DNA of 64,000 bases. Source: Alphaproteobacteria bacterium. Its GTDB lineage: Bacteria > Pseudomonadota > Alphaproteobacteria > UBA2966. The stretch spans positions 1 through 64,000 of the forward strand of contig JABILA010000127.1 in assembly GCA_018654745.1 (NCBI GenBank), given 5' to 3'. This document shows positions 52,764-61,778 of the stretch, piece after piece; within the stretch, counting starts at the first letter, position 1; each line of letters opens with the position of its first letter. The translations under genes were made by a program, and so were the position numbers. Under the pieces are notes generated by a model that was given only the letters and a program-made list of their open reading frames with translations, made no database searches and was not told the origin of the DNA.

Positions 52764-54452
52764 GTGGCAACTGTAGCCCATTTGAGCAGGCCTCAGCGGT
52801 GGGATTCACCGTATGATCCGGAAATGCTGGACAGTGATGTCCAGGACTTGCTCACACGCCCGGAAATATCTGCAATCGATGCGGGATCATTCCCCGACAG
52901 TCTTCCACTGGAAGGTATTCTCAAGAACGATACCCGTCTGGTTCGTTTCAATCCTGGCGATATTGTTGTTCGGGAAGGGGACTACGGGAATTCGGCTTTT
53001 GTTATTCTGAAAGGCAAGCTCAGGGTCTTTACCGGAGACTATCCGGCCGCGTTGCTCGGCCGTGAGACAGCCAGCAAAAAAGGGCTGTTTGAAACCATTG
53101 CCCAGGTCTGGACCAACAATCGCACACCGGAAGTTCGGGATACATCGAGATATGGTGATCAGGCTGTCCGCGCTTCGAAGCGGGGTGGTCGTTCCAGGCG
53201 ACTGGATTCAGGATCCAGTGTTTTTGTGCAGGACATTCCGGTCGTACTGAACAAATACAAGACTGCAGAAATGTCCGAAGGCGCGTTGTTTGGCGAACTG
53301 GCTGCACTTGGTCGGATTCCTCGAACGGCAACTATCTTTGCTGAAGACAGTGCAACCTTGCTGGAAATTCGCTGGCAGGGATTGCGGGAAATTCGTCGCT
53401 TCGATGACGGTTTCCGCAGAATGATCGATAACCGCTATCGCCAAAATGCCTTGCTTGTACACCTGCGTGAAACAGAACTGTTTGCCAACCTGGATGAAGA
53501 GGCACTGGACAAGGTCGCACAGGCAACGTTGTTCGAAACCTATGGCGCTTTTGACTGGCACGTCAGTTACCAGAAAATGCGCTCCAGCGGTCAGTCATCT
53601 GCCGGGAACGAGCCACCGATTGCGCGCCAGGGTGAATATGTCGACGGCTTGCTGATGATCCGGGCAGGTTTTGCCAGGGTAGCGCGGGAATATGGTACTG
53701 GCCAACGAACGCTGACCTATTTAGGGGCGGGGGACAATTTCGGCCTTGAAGAGTTGTACGAGGGCTGGAAGGCTGGCGAAACAGTCAACATGTCATCGTC
53801 CCTGACGGCGTTGGGATATGTAGATGCTTTGCGCGTGCCGGCCCAGGTGCTGGAAGAACATGTCTTCCCGCATCTTGATGAAGGCATGATCAAACCTGCA
53901 GAGAAAACAGAACGCACATTGGCGGATGATGCGCTGCTGGAATTTGCTGTTGAGGAGCGGTTTATCAACGCGACCCAGGCCATGTTGATCGACCTCGACC
54001 GGTGTGTGCGATGTGACGATTGTGTCCGGGCCTGTGCCTCAACGCATGGCGGCAATCCGCGCTTCCTGCGACACGGCAAAACATTCGATCACTGGATGGT
54101 CACCAACGCCTGCATGCACTGTACGGACCCTGTCTGCATGATCGGGTGCCCCACTGGTGCGATTCACCGTAGCCAGGTGGGCGGCAGTGTCGTGATCAAC
54201 GACGATACCTGCATTGGCTGTGCGACCTGTGCCACGTCCTGCCCCTACGACAATATTCGCATGGTCGAAATACGCAGTGCTGATAGTCATATCGTTGTGG
54301 ATCCGGCCACCAGCCAGCCAATCCTGAAGGCGACCAAATGTGACCTGTGTTACACCAATCCAGGTGGTCCTGCCTGTGTGCGTGCCTGTCCGCATGACGC
54401 ATTGAACAGAGTAGATTTCCATTTCGAATCCATCACCGAGGGAGACCTCTGA
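52764..54452 (+). CDS. cyclic-nucleotide-binding/[4Fe-4S] ferredoxin fusion protein
   Basis: A 562-residue cytoplasmic protein. Residues 55-215 form a CNBD with an insertion at 95-165; its phosphate-binding cassette (ALFGELAALGRIPRTATI, with E178 and R187) is intact. A second CNBD (about 237-365) has a degenerate cassette (GDNFGLEELYEG). From 414 on come four ferredoxin motifs of the DmsB/NrfC type: C414/417/420/424, C450/453/458/462, C483/486/489/493 and C526/529/538/542. The fusion implies that cAMP or cGMP controls electron flow through the clusters. Start is GTG 52764. It overlaps the next gene by one base. Confidence 0.88.
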   Translation: MATVAHLSRPQRWDSPYDPEMLDSDVQDLLTRPEISAIDAGSFPDSLPLEGILKNDTRLVRFNPGDIVVREGDYGNSAFVILKGKLRVFTGDYPAALLGRETASKKGLFETIAQVWTNNRTPEVRDTSRYGDQAVRASKRGGRSRRLDSGSSVFVQDIPVVLNKYKTAEMSEGALFGELAALGRIPRTATIFAEDSATLLEIRWQGLREIRRFDDGFRRMIDNRYRQNALLVHLRETELFANLDEEALDKVAQATLFETYGAFDWHVSYQKMRSSGQSSAGNEPPIARQGEYVDGLLMIRAGFARVAREYGTGQRTLTYLGAGDNFGLEELYEGWKAGETVNMSSSLTALGYVDALRVPAQVLEEHVFPHLDEGMIKPAEKTERTLADDALLEFAVEERFINATQAMLIDLDRCVRCDDCVRACASTHGGNPRFLRHGKTFDHWMVTNACMHCTDPVCMIGCPTGAIHRSQVGGSVVINDDTCIGCATCATSCPYDNIRMVEIRSADSHIVVDPATSQPILKATKCDLCYTNPGGPACVRACPHDALNRVDFHFESITEGDL

Positions 54453-55267
54453 TGGCTGCCAGTCGCGTTCGAATATTAATGATCGTCCTGGCGTCGGGTG
54501 TGATTTTCGATTTGCTGTTGCTGGAAAGTGAAAACATCAATATCGGACTGGGAAGTGCCGCTGAGCTAACTGGCTACTGGCTGTTCGGTGTCTTGGTATT
54601 TCTGACTTTGTTCAACTTGCGAAAAAGGCTTTCGATGATCCCCCTTGGCCCGGCGTCGATATGGCTGGCGCTGCATACTGTTGGCGGTGTATTGGCACTG
54701 GCGCTTTTCTGGCTGCATACAGAATCTATTTGGCCGACAGGCGTTTATGAACAAGTCCTGGTTATGTTGTTTTATGCGACCGTCGCAAGCGGTATATTTG
54801 GCTACGTAGCCCAGAAGATATATCCGCCACGTCTGACCCAATCGGGTGTCGAGGTTATTTACGAACGTATTCCCGATCATGTTTTCGAAATCAGGGATGA
54901 AGTTGAAGCCCTGGTTCTGCAATGTACCGAAGATACCCGCGTCGATACATTGGGGCGTCATTATCTCGACACCATGTCCTGGTTCTTTCGCAAGCCCCGG
55001 TTCTTCCTCAGCCATATGGTCGGCAGTCAAATGGGTCGCCAATGGGTGCGCCAACAAGATGCCAATGTGCGTCGTTACCTGAATGATGCTGAAGCAGAGT
55101 TCCTCGACAAGATGACAGAGCTTGCCATGCTCAAGAACGGAATCGACCTGCATTATGCCCTGCAAAGCATCATGAAACGCTGGCTCCTGATTCATCTGCC
55201 CCTGACCGCGGCCTTGATGACCCTGTCGGTCTGGCATCTCCTTGTTGTGAATGTGTACGCGCTATGA
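54452..55267 (+). CDS. diheme b-type membrane protein (H-x13-H twice)
   Basis: A 271-residue inner-membrane protein with helices near 6-24, 38-56, 68-90, 99-122 and 244-270, and a soluble domain between the last two. H75/H89 in helix three and H248/H262 in helix five are each H-x13-H, the spacing by which cytochrome b and ferric-reductase-type proteins stack two hemes across a membrane. No family match is recognised, so heme binding is inferred. Overlaps both neighbours (one base upstream, four downstream). It would link the cytoplasmic Fe-S protein to the periplasmic cytochromes. Confidence 0.75.
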   Translation: MAASRVRILMIVLASGVIFDLLLLESENINIGLGSAAELTGYWLFGVLVFLTLFNLRKRLSMIPLGPASIWLALHTVGGVLALALFWLHTESIWPTGVYEQVLVMLFYATVASGIFGYVAQKIYPPRLTQSGVEVIYERIPDHVFEIRDEVEALVLQCTEDTRVDTLGRHYLDTMSWFFRKPRFFLSHMVGSQMGRQWVRQQDANVRRYLNDAEAEFLDKMTELAMLKNGIDLHYALQSIMKRWLLIHLPLTAALMTLSVWHLLVVNVYAL

Positions 55268-57177
55268 GCAACTCATTTGATTACAAATTCGACCGCAGCA
55301 ACTATGAGCGCCCGAACAACAGGTTTGTCTGTGGACGGGCGACCGAATGGGGCAAGCCTTGCGGCAGAGGACCCAACGGTGACGGCACCTGCGGCGGAAC
55401 GGCAGAATGTCAGCCTTTTAACCGGAACGGGCGTTGGGAATGTCGCCGGGCACCTCAGGATGGTGGCCCCTGCGCTGACGGGCCAGGACCGGACGGCGCC
55501 TGTGGCTGTTCAATGCCTCCATGTGTGCCCCGCCGTTCCATGCGTCAGCAACGCTGGCGAATGACGGTAATTTTTATAGGCATCGCAATTGCCTTGATTG
55601 CCGTGTTTACCCAATTGTCGACGAACGGCGATATATTTGCCGGGTCGGCGAGACTGGCGGCACTGGATGCTGGTGACCTGACCGGCTCTCACGCAGGATT
55701 TACAGGCGGCAAGGGCTGCAAGACTTGCCATGACGCCCACGATGCAAAACCCACAGGCTGGATACAGGCCGTCTTTGGTAAAAATGATCTCTCGGCACAG
55801 TGCGTTGATTGTCACAAGTTTGGTGGGCCTGCGGACAGACCTCATAATGCCGTCTTCACGGCGGCGACTGCGTCCAACGACAAAATGGGCAAGAAAACCG
55901 AATGCACAATGTGCCATACGGAACACAAAGGTGTTGATGCAGATATTTCGACACTTGATAACAAACAATGTGCCGCCTGCCACAAAAAATCCTTTTCGAC
56001 ATTTGATCGGGGTCATCCGAAATTTTCAAAACAATTCCCTCATTTTCGCCGGACGTCCATTCGTTTCAATCATGCATCACACCTGAACAAGAATTTTTTG
56101 AAGCCGGAAGTTAAAGACAAGGCACCGGCCAGCTGCACGACTTGCCACCAGGCAAGTTCAGCCCAGCGGTCGGTAGAACCACTGGGGTTTGAAGCAAGCT
56201 GTGCAGGTTGTCACGATGATCAGATTTCGAAACGAAATCTGGTTGTTTTGCGCTTGCCCGAGTTTGAAGAAACGTCTATCGACAAGGAAGCTGTCCTCGA
56301 GGCCTGCGGCCCCGTTGCCGATGAAGAAGAGGAAGACGAAGAGTTTGAAAGTGTCTCAGGCGAAGAACTGAACTCTGTCGGTGCCTTCCTGATGAATGTA
56401 GAACCTGATGACCCGGAAGCTTATTCAGAGGCCTTCCAGAACCTGTTGATGGCCATGGCCGAAGAGGGGACAGTTCCACTCGGTGGTCTACTTGAGCAAT
56501 CCGCAAAAACCGCAAATCCGGGAACCATGTTCGCAGGACTGAACCCGGAAGCCGTCAAGCGCATGGCCTGCGCCTGGGCGAGGAATCAGGAATATGAACT
56601 ACCTGCCGAACCGCAATACGGTGGCTGGTATGGCGATATCGTTGATCTGATTTATCGCCCTTCAGGACATGCAGACCCGGTTATTAAAGCCTGGCTGGAA
56701 ATGGCGATTTCAGCCAAAAGCGATGACGACGATGTCTCGGAACGAATATCTGATATGCGCGAAGAATTGTTGTCAGCGCGTGATGGTGCAGGTGCCTGTG
56801 TGAAGTGCCATGCAGTGACGCAGGATACAGAAGAGGGACCCTTGAGGATTGAGTGGAATTACCACAAGGACACCGGTCAAAGTTATCAAACCTATTCCCA
56901 TGGTCAGCACCTCAGCCTTGTTAATCCCCAGGGCGTCAAGCTGGCGGATCCGACGCAAGGCTGTGCGACCTGTCATAAACTGGATCAAAAAGCCGATTTT
57001 GCTTCCGGATTTAAAGATTTCAACCCGAAGACGTTTTCAAGTAACTTTGCTTCGCTAAACAAGCAGGCTTGCGTACAATGTCATACTGAAGGCCGTGTTC
57101 GACAGGACTGTCAGCTCTGCCATGACTATCATAAGGAGCCCGGATTTACCGACCGGGTCACACGGAATGAAAACTAG
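55264..57177 (+). CDS. decaheme cytochrome c with Cys-rich cytoplasmic head
   Basis: A 637-residue protein. Residues 1-90 hold nine Cys (23, 33, 43, 49, 60, 70, 80, 82, 87) in a Gly/Pro-rich arrangement with no CxxCH. A basic stretch and one helix (100-118) follow, so the head is probably cytoplasmic and the rest periplasmic. Ten CxxCH motifs start at 152, 180, 214, 236, 291, 313, 512, 567, 603 and 616: six in one module, four in another, split by an acidic 190-residue insert (DEEEEDEEFE). F/S-x-H-x2-H elements (FNHASH, YSHGQH) look like distal ligands. Coupled at both ends to neighbours. Confidence 0.88.
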   Translation: MSNSFDYKFDRSNYERPNNRFVCGRATEWGKPCGRGPNGDGTCGGTAECQPFNRNGRWECRRAPQDGGPCADGPGPDGACGCSMPPCVPRRSMRQQRWRMTVIFIGIAIALIAVFTQLSTNGDIFAGSARLAALDAGDLTGSHAGFTGGKGCKTCHDAHDAKPTGWIQAVFGKNDLSAQCVDCHKFGGPADRPHNAVFTAATASNDKMGKKTECTMCHTEHKGVDADISTLDNKQCAACHKKSFSTFDRGHPKFSKQFPHFRRTSIRFNHASHLNKNFLKPEVKDKAPASCTTCHQASSAQRSVEPLGFEASCAGCHDDQISKRNLVVLRLPEFEETSIDKEAVLEACGPVADEEEEDEEFESVSGEELNSVGAFLMNVEPDDPEAYSEAFQNLLMAMAEEGTVPLGGLLEQSAKTANPGTMFAGLNPEAVKRMACAWARNQEYELPAEPQYGGWYGDIVDLIYRPSGHADPVIKAWLEMAISAKSDDDDVSERISDMREELLSARDGAGACVKCHAVTQDTEEGPLRIEWNYHKDTGQSYQTYSHGQHLSLVNPQGVKLADPTQGCATCHKLDQKADFASGFKDFNPKTFSSNFASLNKQACVQCHTEGRVRQDCQLCHDYHKEPGFTDRVTRNEN

Positions 57178-58927
57178 GACTGTAGCTGCGTCATCAAACT
57201 GGCGTCCCATATTGTTTATTACCGGTTTGATGCTGGTGATGTTGCTGGTGTGGCCAACGCTGGCAGCCGACAACAAATCGGACGATCCTCATGCGGATGT
57301 CTTTTCCGAAAGCTCCTATCCTTCCGCGACTGAGTGCGCCAAATGCCACAAGGATATTTATGAGGAATGGCGTTCATCCAGTCATGCCTATGCGGCGATC
57401 TCTCCGGTATTTCATAAATTCGAGCAAGCGATCAACAATCTGGCACCGACGATCGGTAATTTCTGTGTACGTTGCCATGCCCAGGCGGGCACCCAGATGG
57501 GTGAAAAGCGCGAGGCGCCGTTATGGGAACGAAGCCAGGTGTCTCGTGAGGGCATAACCTGCATTACCTGTCATCGGGTTGATGAAGCCTATTTGAAGGT
57601 CAATGGCGAACGCCGGATTGTTCCGGGCGATATGTTCCAGCCGGTCTTTGGTCCAACAGGTGGCAAAGGCGTTGCGGAAGTCATCAAGGACAAGGACTTT
57701 TACAAGGTCGCGACAGCCAAGGGTGAACGCGGCAATGAAATTCATTTGTCTGCGATCAAATTCAGCCAACTGGATAAATCAGAATTCTGCGGTGCTTGCC
57801 ACCAGGTAGCAGTTAATCTAGGCATCAAGCTGGAAGTAGTTTGGGATCAGTACAGGGCTTCTCCGGCGCGCGCCGCAGGCACAACCTGTCAGGACTGCCA
57901 CATGAGCAGCGAACCCGGCAAGGCCGTTGGTTTTGCCACGGGTCCGGCAGCAGTGGTTGGCGGCAAGGAATTTAATCCAGGACGCAAGCGCCACAACCAC
58001 GCCATGGTAGGACCAGGTTATCCTATCGCCCATCCCGGTATCTTTCCGCACAACGGTGCTGCAGAAAACTGGACGATTGAGGAATGGCTACAATTTGACT
58101 ATCGCGCAGGCTGGGGCACGGAAGAGTTTGAGGAAAAAGTCGACGAGGGCGAAATCGAGGACAAATTCCCTGAAGCCTGGGAAGATGTAGGTGATCGTGA
58201 AGAAGCCCGGGAAATCATCGAAGATAATCTCGACAAGATTGATGAGAAAAAAGACCTCCGCCTTCAGGCCATGGAAAATGGATCGAAAATAGATGGACCG
58301 TTCTTCGATGGTGGCAAAGGGGTCGGGCAAAGTCTTGCGTTCTCATACAAGATTACGAATATCAACCCTGGTCATAATCTTCCCTCCGGGTCTCTGGGTG
58401 CGCAGCCTGAAATCTGGTTGAACGTCGCGCTGATTGATCCGGACGGCAAAAACATCTGGGAATCAGGCTATGTTGATTCTGTCGGTGACATGGCGGACCT
58501 GCATTCACAAGATGTACTGGATGGCAAACTGGCGCATGATGACCAGCTGTTTAACCTGCAAACCAAGTTCCTGACCACGAACGTCAAGGGAACCGATCGG
58601 GAAATGTATTTGCCTGTGAACTTCGATGTGGATCAGCTGCCGTTCCTGCGTCCGGCACCACAGCCAACGACGGTGATCAATCATCCACCCTTTGTACGGA
58701 TGGAAGGTCGCAGCATCCCACCACTGGGGTCACGTATGGCGGAGTATAAAGTTCCGGGGGATTTGATAACCAAACCAGGCAAATACCGTCTGGCCGTTCG
58801 CATGCGCAGTCGGGCTGAGCCGATATATTTCATGAAGTTTATCGGAGCAACCCAGGACATGATCCGTTCCATGAACGAATGGATGCTGGACATCCATCCT
58901 TACACCGTCGAGTTCGAGGTTAAATAG
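57167..58927 (+). CDS. pentaheme cytochrome c (c554-like)
   Basis: A 586-residue exported cytochrome. The signal anchor or peptide is at about 13-34. CxxCH motifs begin with CAKCH (57), CVRCH (100) and CITCH (132), then CGACH and CQDCH. The first lies in ECAKCHKDIYEEWRSSSHA, the classic c554 opening. An acidic helix-rich segment (about 305-365) precedes a beta-sandwich containing NPGHNLPSGSLG, common in large multiheme cytochromes. Start is ATG 57167, overlapping the decaheme stop by 11 bases; an ATG at 57095 is inside it. Possible enzymatic or relay function is open. Confidence 0.87.
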   Translation: MKTRTVAASSNWRPILFITGLMLVMLLVWPTLAADNKSDDPHADVFSESSYPSATECAKCHKDIYEEWRSSSHAYAAISPVFHKFEQAINNLAPTIGNFCVRCHAQAGTQMGEKREAPLWERSQVSREGITCITCHRVDEAYLKVNGERRIVPGDMFQPVFGPTGGKGVAEVIKDKDFYKVATAKGERGNEIHLSAIKFSQLDKSEFCGACHQVAVNLGIKLEVVWDQYRASPARAAGTTCQDCHMSSEPGKAVGFATGPAAVVGGKEFNPGRKRHNHAMVGPGYPIAHPGIFPHNGAAENWTIEEWLQFDYRAGWGTEEFEEKVDEGEIEDKFPEAWEDVGDREEAREIIEDNLDKIDEKKDLRLQAMENGSKIDGPFFDGGKGVGQSLAFSYKITNINPGHNLPSGSLGAQPEIWLNVALIDPDGKNIWESGYVDSVGDMADLHSQDVLDGKLAHDDQLFNLQTKFLTTNVKGTDREMYLPVNFDVDQLPFLRPAPQPTTVINHPPFVRMEGRSIPPLGSRMAEYKVPGDLITKPGKYRLAVRMRSRAEPIYFMKFIGATQDMIRSMNEWMLDIHPYTVEFEVK

Positions 58928-60445
58928 ATGTTGGTACATGGCATGAAATCCTCACCTCGTCGCGCAGCCTTTTCCGCAATCAGCATGGTCGCGGGCCTGT
59001 CATTTGCTTTTGCAGCCAACGCGGCTGAAATTCAAATGGATGAGGGCAGCAAAATTGTTGAACACTCGGCAACGGTTTTCAAACCTGATCCGGATTACAA
59101 GAAAACACCTTATTCGGCGGACGCGCAGCGGGATATCTACGGCGGCAAGTCTGCCGTGGAAACACCTCGTCCTTTGCTGGAACTGGGTCGCAAACAATAT
59201 ACGGCAGGACCGTTCGAAAAAGGCGTTGATCTTGTAGGCAAGAAAAACCTGTTGTTTCAGGGCTTCTCAATCTATGGGGACTGGCGCACAGCGGTTGCCT
59301 ATAACGACAATGGTGCCGCAGAAGTTGGTCGGATTGCCACACGCCTGAACCTGGATATCGACTGGAAACTGACATCTACTGAACGTCTGCATGCTTTCAT
59401 GCGTCCGCTGGACCAGGGTGGAAATTTCACCCGCGTTGATTTTTCTGCGGATGACGAATCCGGCAGTGAATTTGTCGGTGATGGCAATCTTGAAACCTTG
59501 TTCTTTGAAGGTGACGTGGGTTCTATCGCAACCGGCCTGAGCGATAGCTATTCAGGATTTGATCTGCCCTTCGCTGTGGGTTTAATGCCGCTGTTGTTCC
59601 AGAACGGCGTGTGGATGGAGGATGCATTCACGGGTGGTGCGTTCACTATTCCGGCGCGCAACAGCGTTGCCCTCGATATTTCCAACATGGATTTCACTTT
59701 CTTTGCCGGTTTTGACAAGGTGACGTCACCTGCCATCACAGACGGTATCGGCGATCAGGCCGATCACAATGTGAATATCTATGGTGCAGCGGCCTTTGTC
59801 GAAGCGAACCTCGGCTATTGGGAGGCCGGTTACGCTCGTCTCGATGGTCGTGACGGGCTTGATGAATTTGACTTTCATAACGTGACCCTGGCTCACACGC
59901 GCCGCTTTGGCGCGCTCCTCTCCAACAGTGCCCGGGTCATCTGGAGCTTTGGCCAGAACCGCGACAACAACGCCCAGCAAACGGCGGACGGTGTCGTGAT
60001 CTTGCTGGAAAACTCTTTGATCACGTCAAAGCCTTCGACCTACATTCCGTACTTCAATCTGTTTGCCGGGTTTGATCGGCCACAATCTGCAGCGCGGGAT
60101 AATGGAGGCATTCTGAAGAACACCGGCATCAATTTTGAGACCGATGGTCTGACCGGATTCCCGAAACTGGACGACACCGCACATGATACTTATGGCGGCG
60201 CAATCGGTATAAACTATCTGTTTGGTCTGGACAGACAGATCGTCGCCGAAATAGCCGGTTTGAAAATTCGTGGCAACGATAATGAAACAGGCCGGGCCGC
60301 AGCCGGGGACCAGTTTGCCATCGGCCTGCGTTATCAACAACCGATCAGCAAAACCTGGATTGTCCGGGGCGATGTCATCGCCGGGTTCCGTGACTCAGCA
60401 GATGATTTGACCGGTATCCGGTTTGAAGTCAGACGGAAATTCTAG
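58928..60445 (+). CDS. outer-membrane beta-barrel protein
   Basis: A 505-residue exported protein: signal peptide to about residue 33 (LSFAFAANA), an N-terminal periplasmic stretch, then alternating strands (GFSIYGDWRTAVAYND, RLNLDIDWKLTS, QFAIGLRYQQPIS, WIVRGDVIAGF) and a C-terminal strand ending in VRRKF, the aromatic terminus recognised by the Bam machinery. ATG 58928 abuts the previous stop; ATG 58943 (MKSSPRR) is an equally good signal-peptide start. Its place in a multiheme operon suggests a porin-cytochrome conduit or a substrate channel. Confidence 0.82.
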   Translation: MLVHGMKSSPRRAAFSAISMVAGLSFAFAANAAEIQMDEGSKIVEHSATVFKPDPDYKKTPYSADAQRDIYGGKSAVETPRPLLELGRKQYTAGPFEKGVDLVGKKNLLFQGFSIYGDWRTAVAYNDNGAAEVGRIATRLNLDIDWKLTSTERLHAFMRPLDQGGNFTRVDFSADDESGSEFVGDGNLETLFFEGDVGSIATGLSDSYSGFDLPFAVGLMPLLFQNGVWMEDAFTGGAFTIPARNSVALDISNMDFTFFAGFDKVTSPAITDGIGDQADHNVNIYGAAAFVEANLGYWEAGYARLDGRDGLDEFDFHNVTLAHTRRFGALLSNSARVIWSFGQNRDNNAQQTADGVVILLENSLITSKPSTYIPYFNLFAGFDRPQSAARDNGGILKNTGINFETDGLTGFPKLDDTAHDTYGGAIGINYLFGLDRQIVAEIAGLKIRGNDNETGRAAAGDQFAIGLRYQQPISKTWIVRGDVIAGFRDSADDLTGIRFEVRRKF

Positions 60446-60486
60446 GACCAGATATTGAAGCGGCTTATTAACAGGGAGCGAACTTT

Positions 60487-61761
60487 ATGGATGTGTTGAT
60501 CGATCTTTTTGCGGTTTTGTTCCTTGGCGTTGTCACGATTTATACGGGCAGCTGGGCGCTGATGTATAATCGGCGGACCTTGTTGGCGAGACGCAGCCAT
60601 GATCACCAGCAGGAATTGTTGCGCGCACAAATTGATCTGATTGCGGACAGGCGCAAGCTGGAACGCGAGAAATCCGATCTGTCCTGGAACGGATTTCGCA
60701 AATTCGAGGTTCAGCGCAAAGAGATCGAAGCGGATGGTGTATGTTCGTTCTATCTGACGCCTCATGATCGCAAGAACCTGCCACCGTTTGAACCGGGCCA
60801 GTTTCTGACATTTGATCTGCCGGTACCAGGCCAGCCCAAAAATGTCATTCGCTGTTATTCGCTATCAGACAGCCCTAATCATCCTGATTATTACAGGGTA
60901 TCCATCAAGCGGGTGCCGCCGCCACGTGACAAGCCGGAATTGCCGCCGGGCCTGTCTTCTAACTATTTCCACGATGCTTTGGCAGAAGGGGATATCCTTG
61001 ATGTCAAAGCCCCCTCGGGACACTTCTATCTGGACATGTCGTCCCATAGCCCCGTTGTACTGATCGGTGGCGGTGTTGGCCTGACGCCTGTGCTCAGCAT
61101 GTTAAATGCCATTGTTGAGGCGGGATCACAGCGGGAAACGCATTTCTTTTACGGCATCGTCAACGGCAAGGACCATGCCTTCAAGGAGCACCTGAAACTA
61201 ATCGCCCTGGAAAATCAAAATGTGCATTTACATGTTTGTTATTCCAATCCGGCGGATGATGACGTTGAAGGTGAAGATTATCAGCATGCAGGCCGAGTGG
61301 GCGTGCCGCTGTTCAAGGAACTGCTTGAATCGAATAACTACGAATATTATCTCTGCGGACCGCCGCCGATGATGAATTCAGTTGTTGGTGATCTGGGCGA
61401 GTGGGGTGTTCCCGAAAAGAACATTCACTTCGAAGCATTTGGCCCGGCCTCGGTCAAGAAGACCAAGGACGATGGCCCGGCTGATGCCGCTGCGGCAACG
61501 GCTTCGTTTGAAGTCAATTTTGCCCGGTCAAACAAGAAAGTCATCTGGACACCCGAAGCCGGTTCGTTGCTGGAACTTGCCGAGGACAACGGCATCAATG
61601 CCATCAATTCCGGTTGTCGTGCAGGCAACTGTGGCTCATGCATTACAGCCATCAAGCAGGGCGAAGTTGACTATGTGAACGAGCCGGGATCACCACCAGA
61701 AGACGGTTCCTGCCATGCCTGTATTACCGTGCCGAAATCGAATATGGAAATTGACGCCTGA
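60487..61761 (+). CDS. membrane-anchored NAD(P)H oxidoreductase with FAD and [2Fe-2S]
   Basis: A 424-residue protein: N-terminal helix (3-26), charged linker, ferredoxin-NADP-reductase-type FAD domain (RCYSLSDSP), nucleotide domain (VVLIGGGVGLTPVLSMLN, then YLCGPPPMM), and C-terminal plant-type ferredoxin (SGCRAGNCGSC, later CHAC). This is the NqrF/benzoate-reductase-like order. GGGAGCG precedes ATG 60487. It closes the redox operon and would bring NAD(P)H electrons to the membrane. Convergent with the P450, 17 bases away. Confidence 0.9.
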   Translation: MDVLIDLFAVLFLGVVTIYTGSWALMYNRRTLLARRSHDHQQELLRAQIDLIADRRKLEREKSDLSWNGFRKFEVQRKEIEADGVCSFYLTPHDRKNLPPFEPGQFLTFDLPVPGQPKNVIRCYSLSDSPNHPDYYRVSIKRVPPPRDKPELPPGLSSNYFHDALAEGDILDVKAPSGHFYLDMSSHSPVVLIGGGVGLTPVLSMLNAIVEAGSQRETHFFYGIVNGKDHAFKEHLKLIALENQNVHLHVCYSNPADDDVEGEDYQHAGRVGVPLFKELLESNNYEYYLCGPPPMMNSVVGDLGEWGVPEKNIHFEAFGPASVKKTKDDGPADAAAATASFEVNFARSNKKVIWTPEAGSLLELAEDNGINAINSGCRAGNCGSCITAIKQGEVDYVNEPGSPPEDGSCHACITVPKSNMEIDA

Positions 61762-61778
61762 GCGAAGTGGTTTGACGG

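Noticed and set aside
54566-55237. 223-codon reverse-strand frame opposite the b-type membrane protein
   Set aside because: Covers a gene with clear helices and His pairs and overlapping junctions; the antisense product shows no domain.
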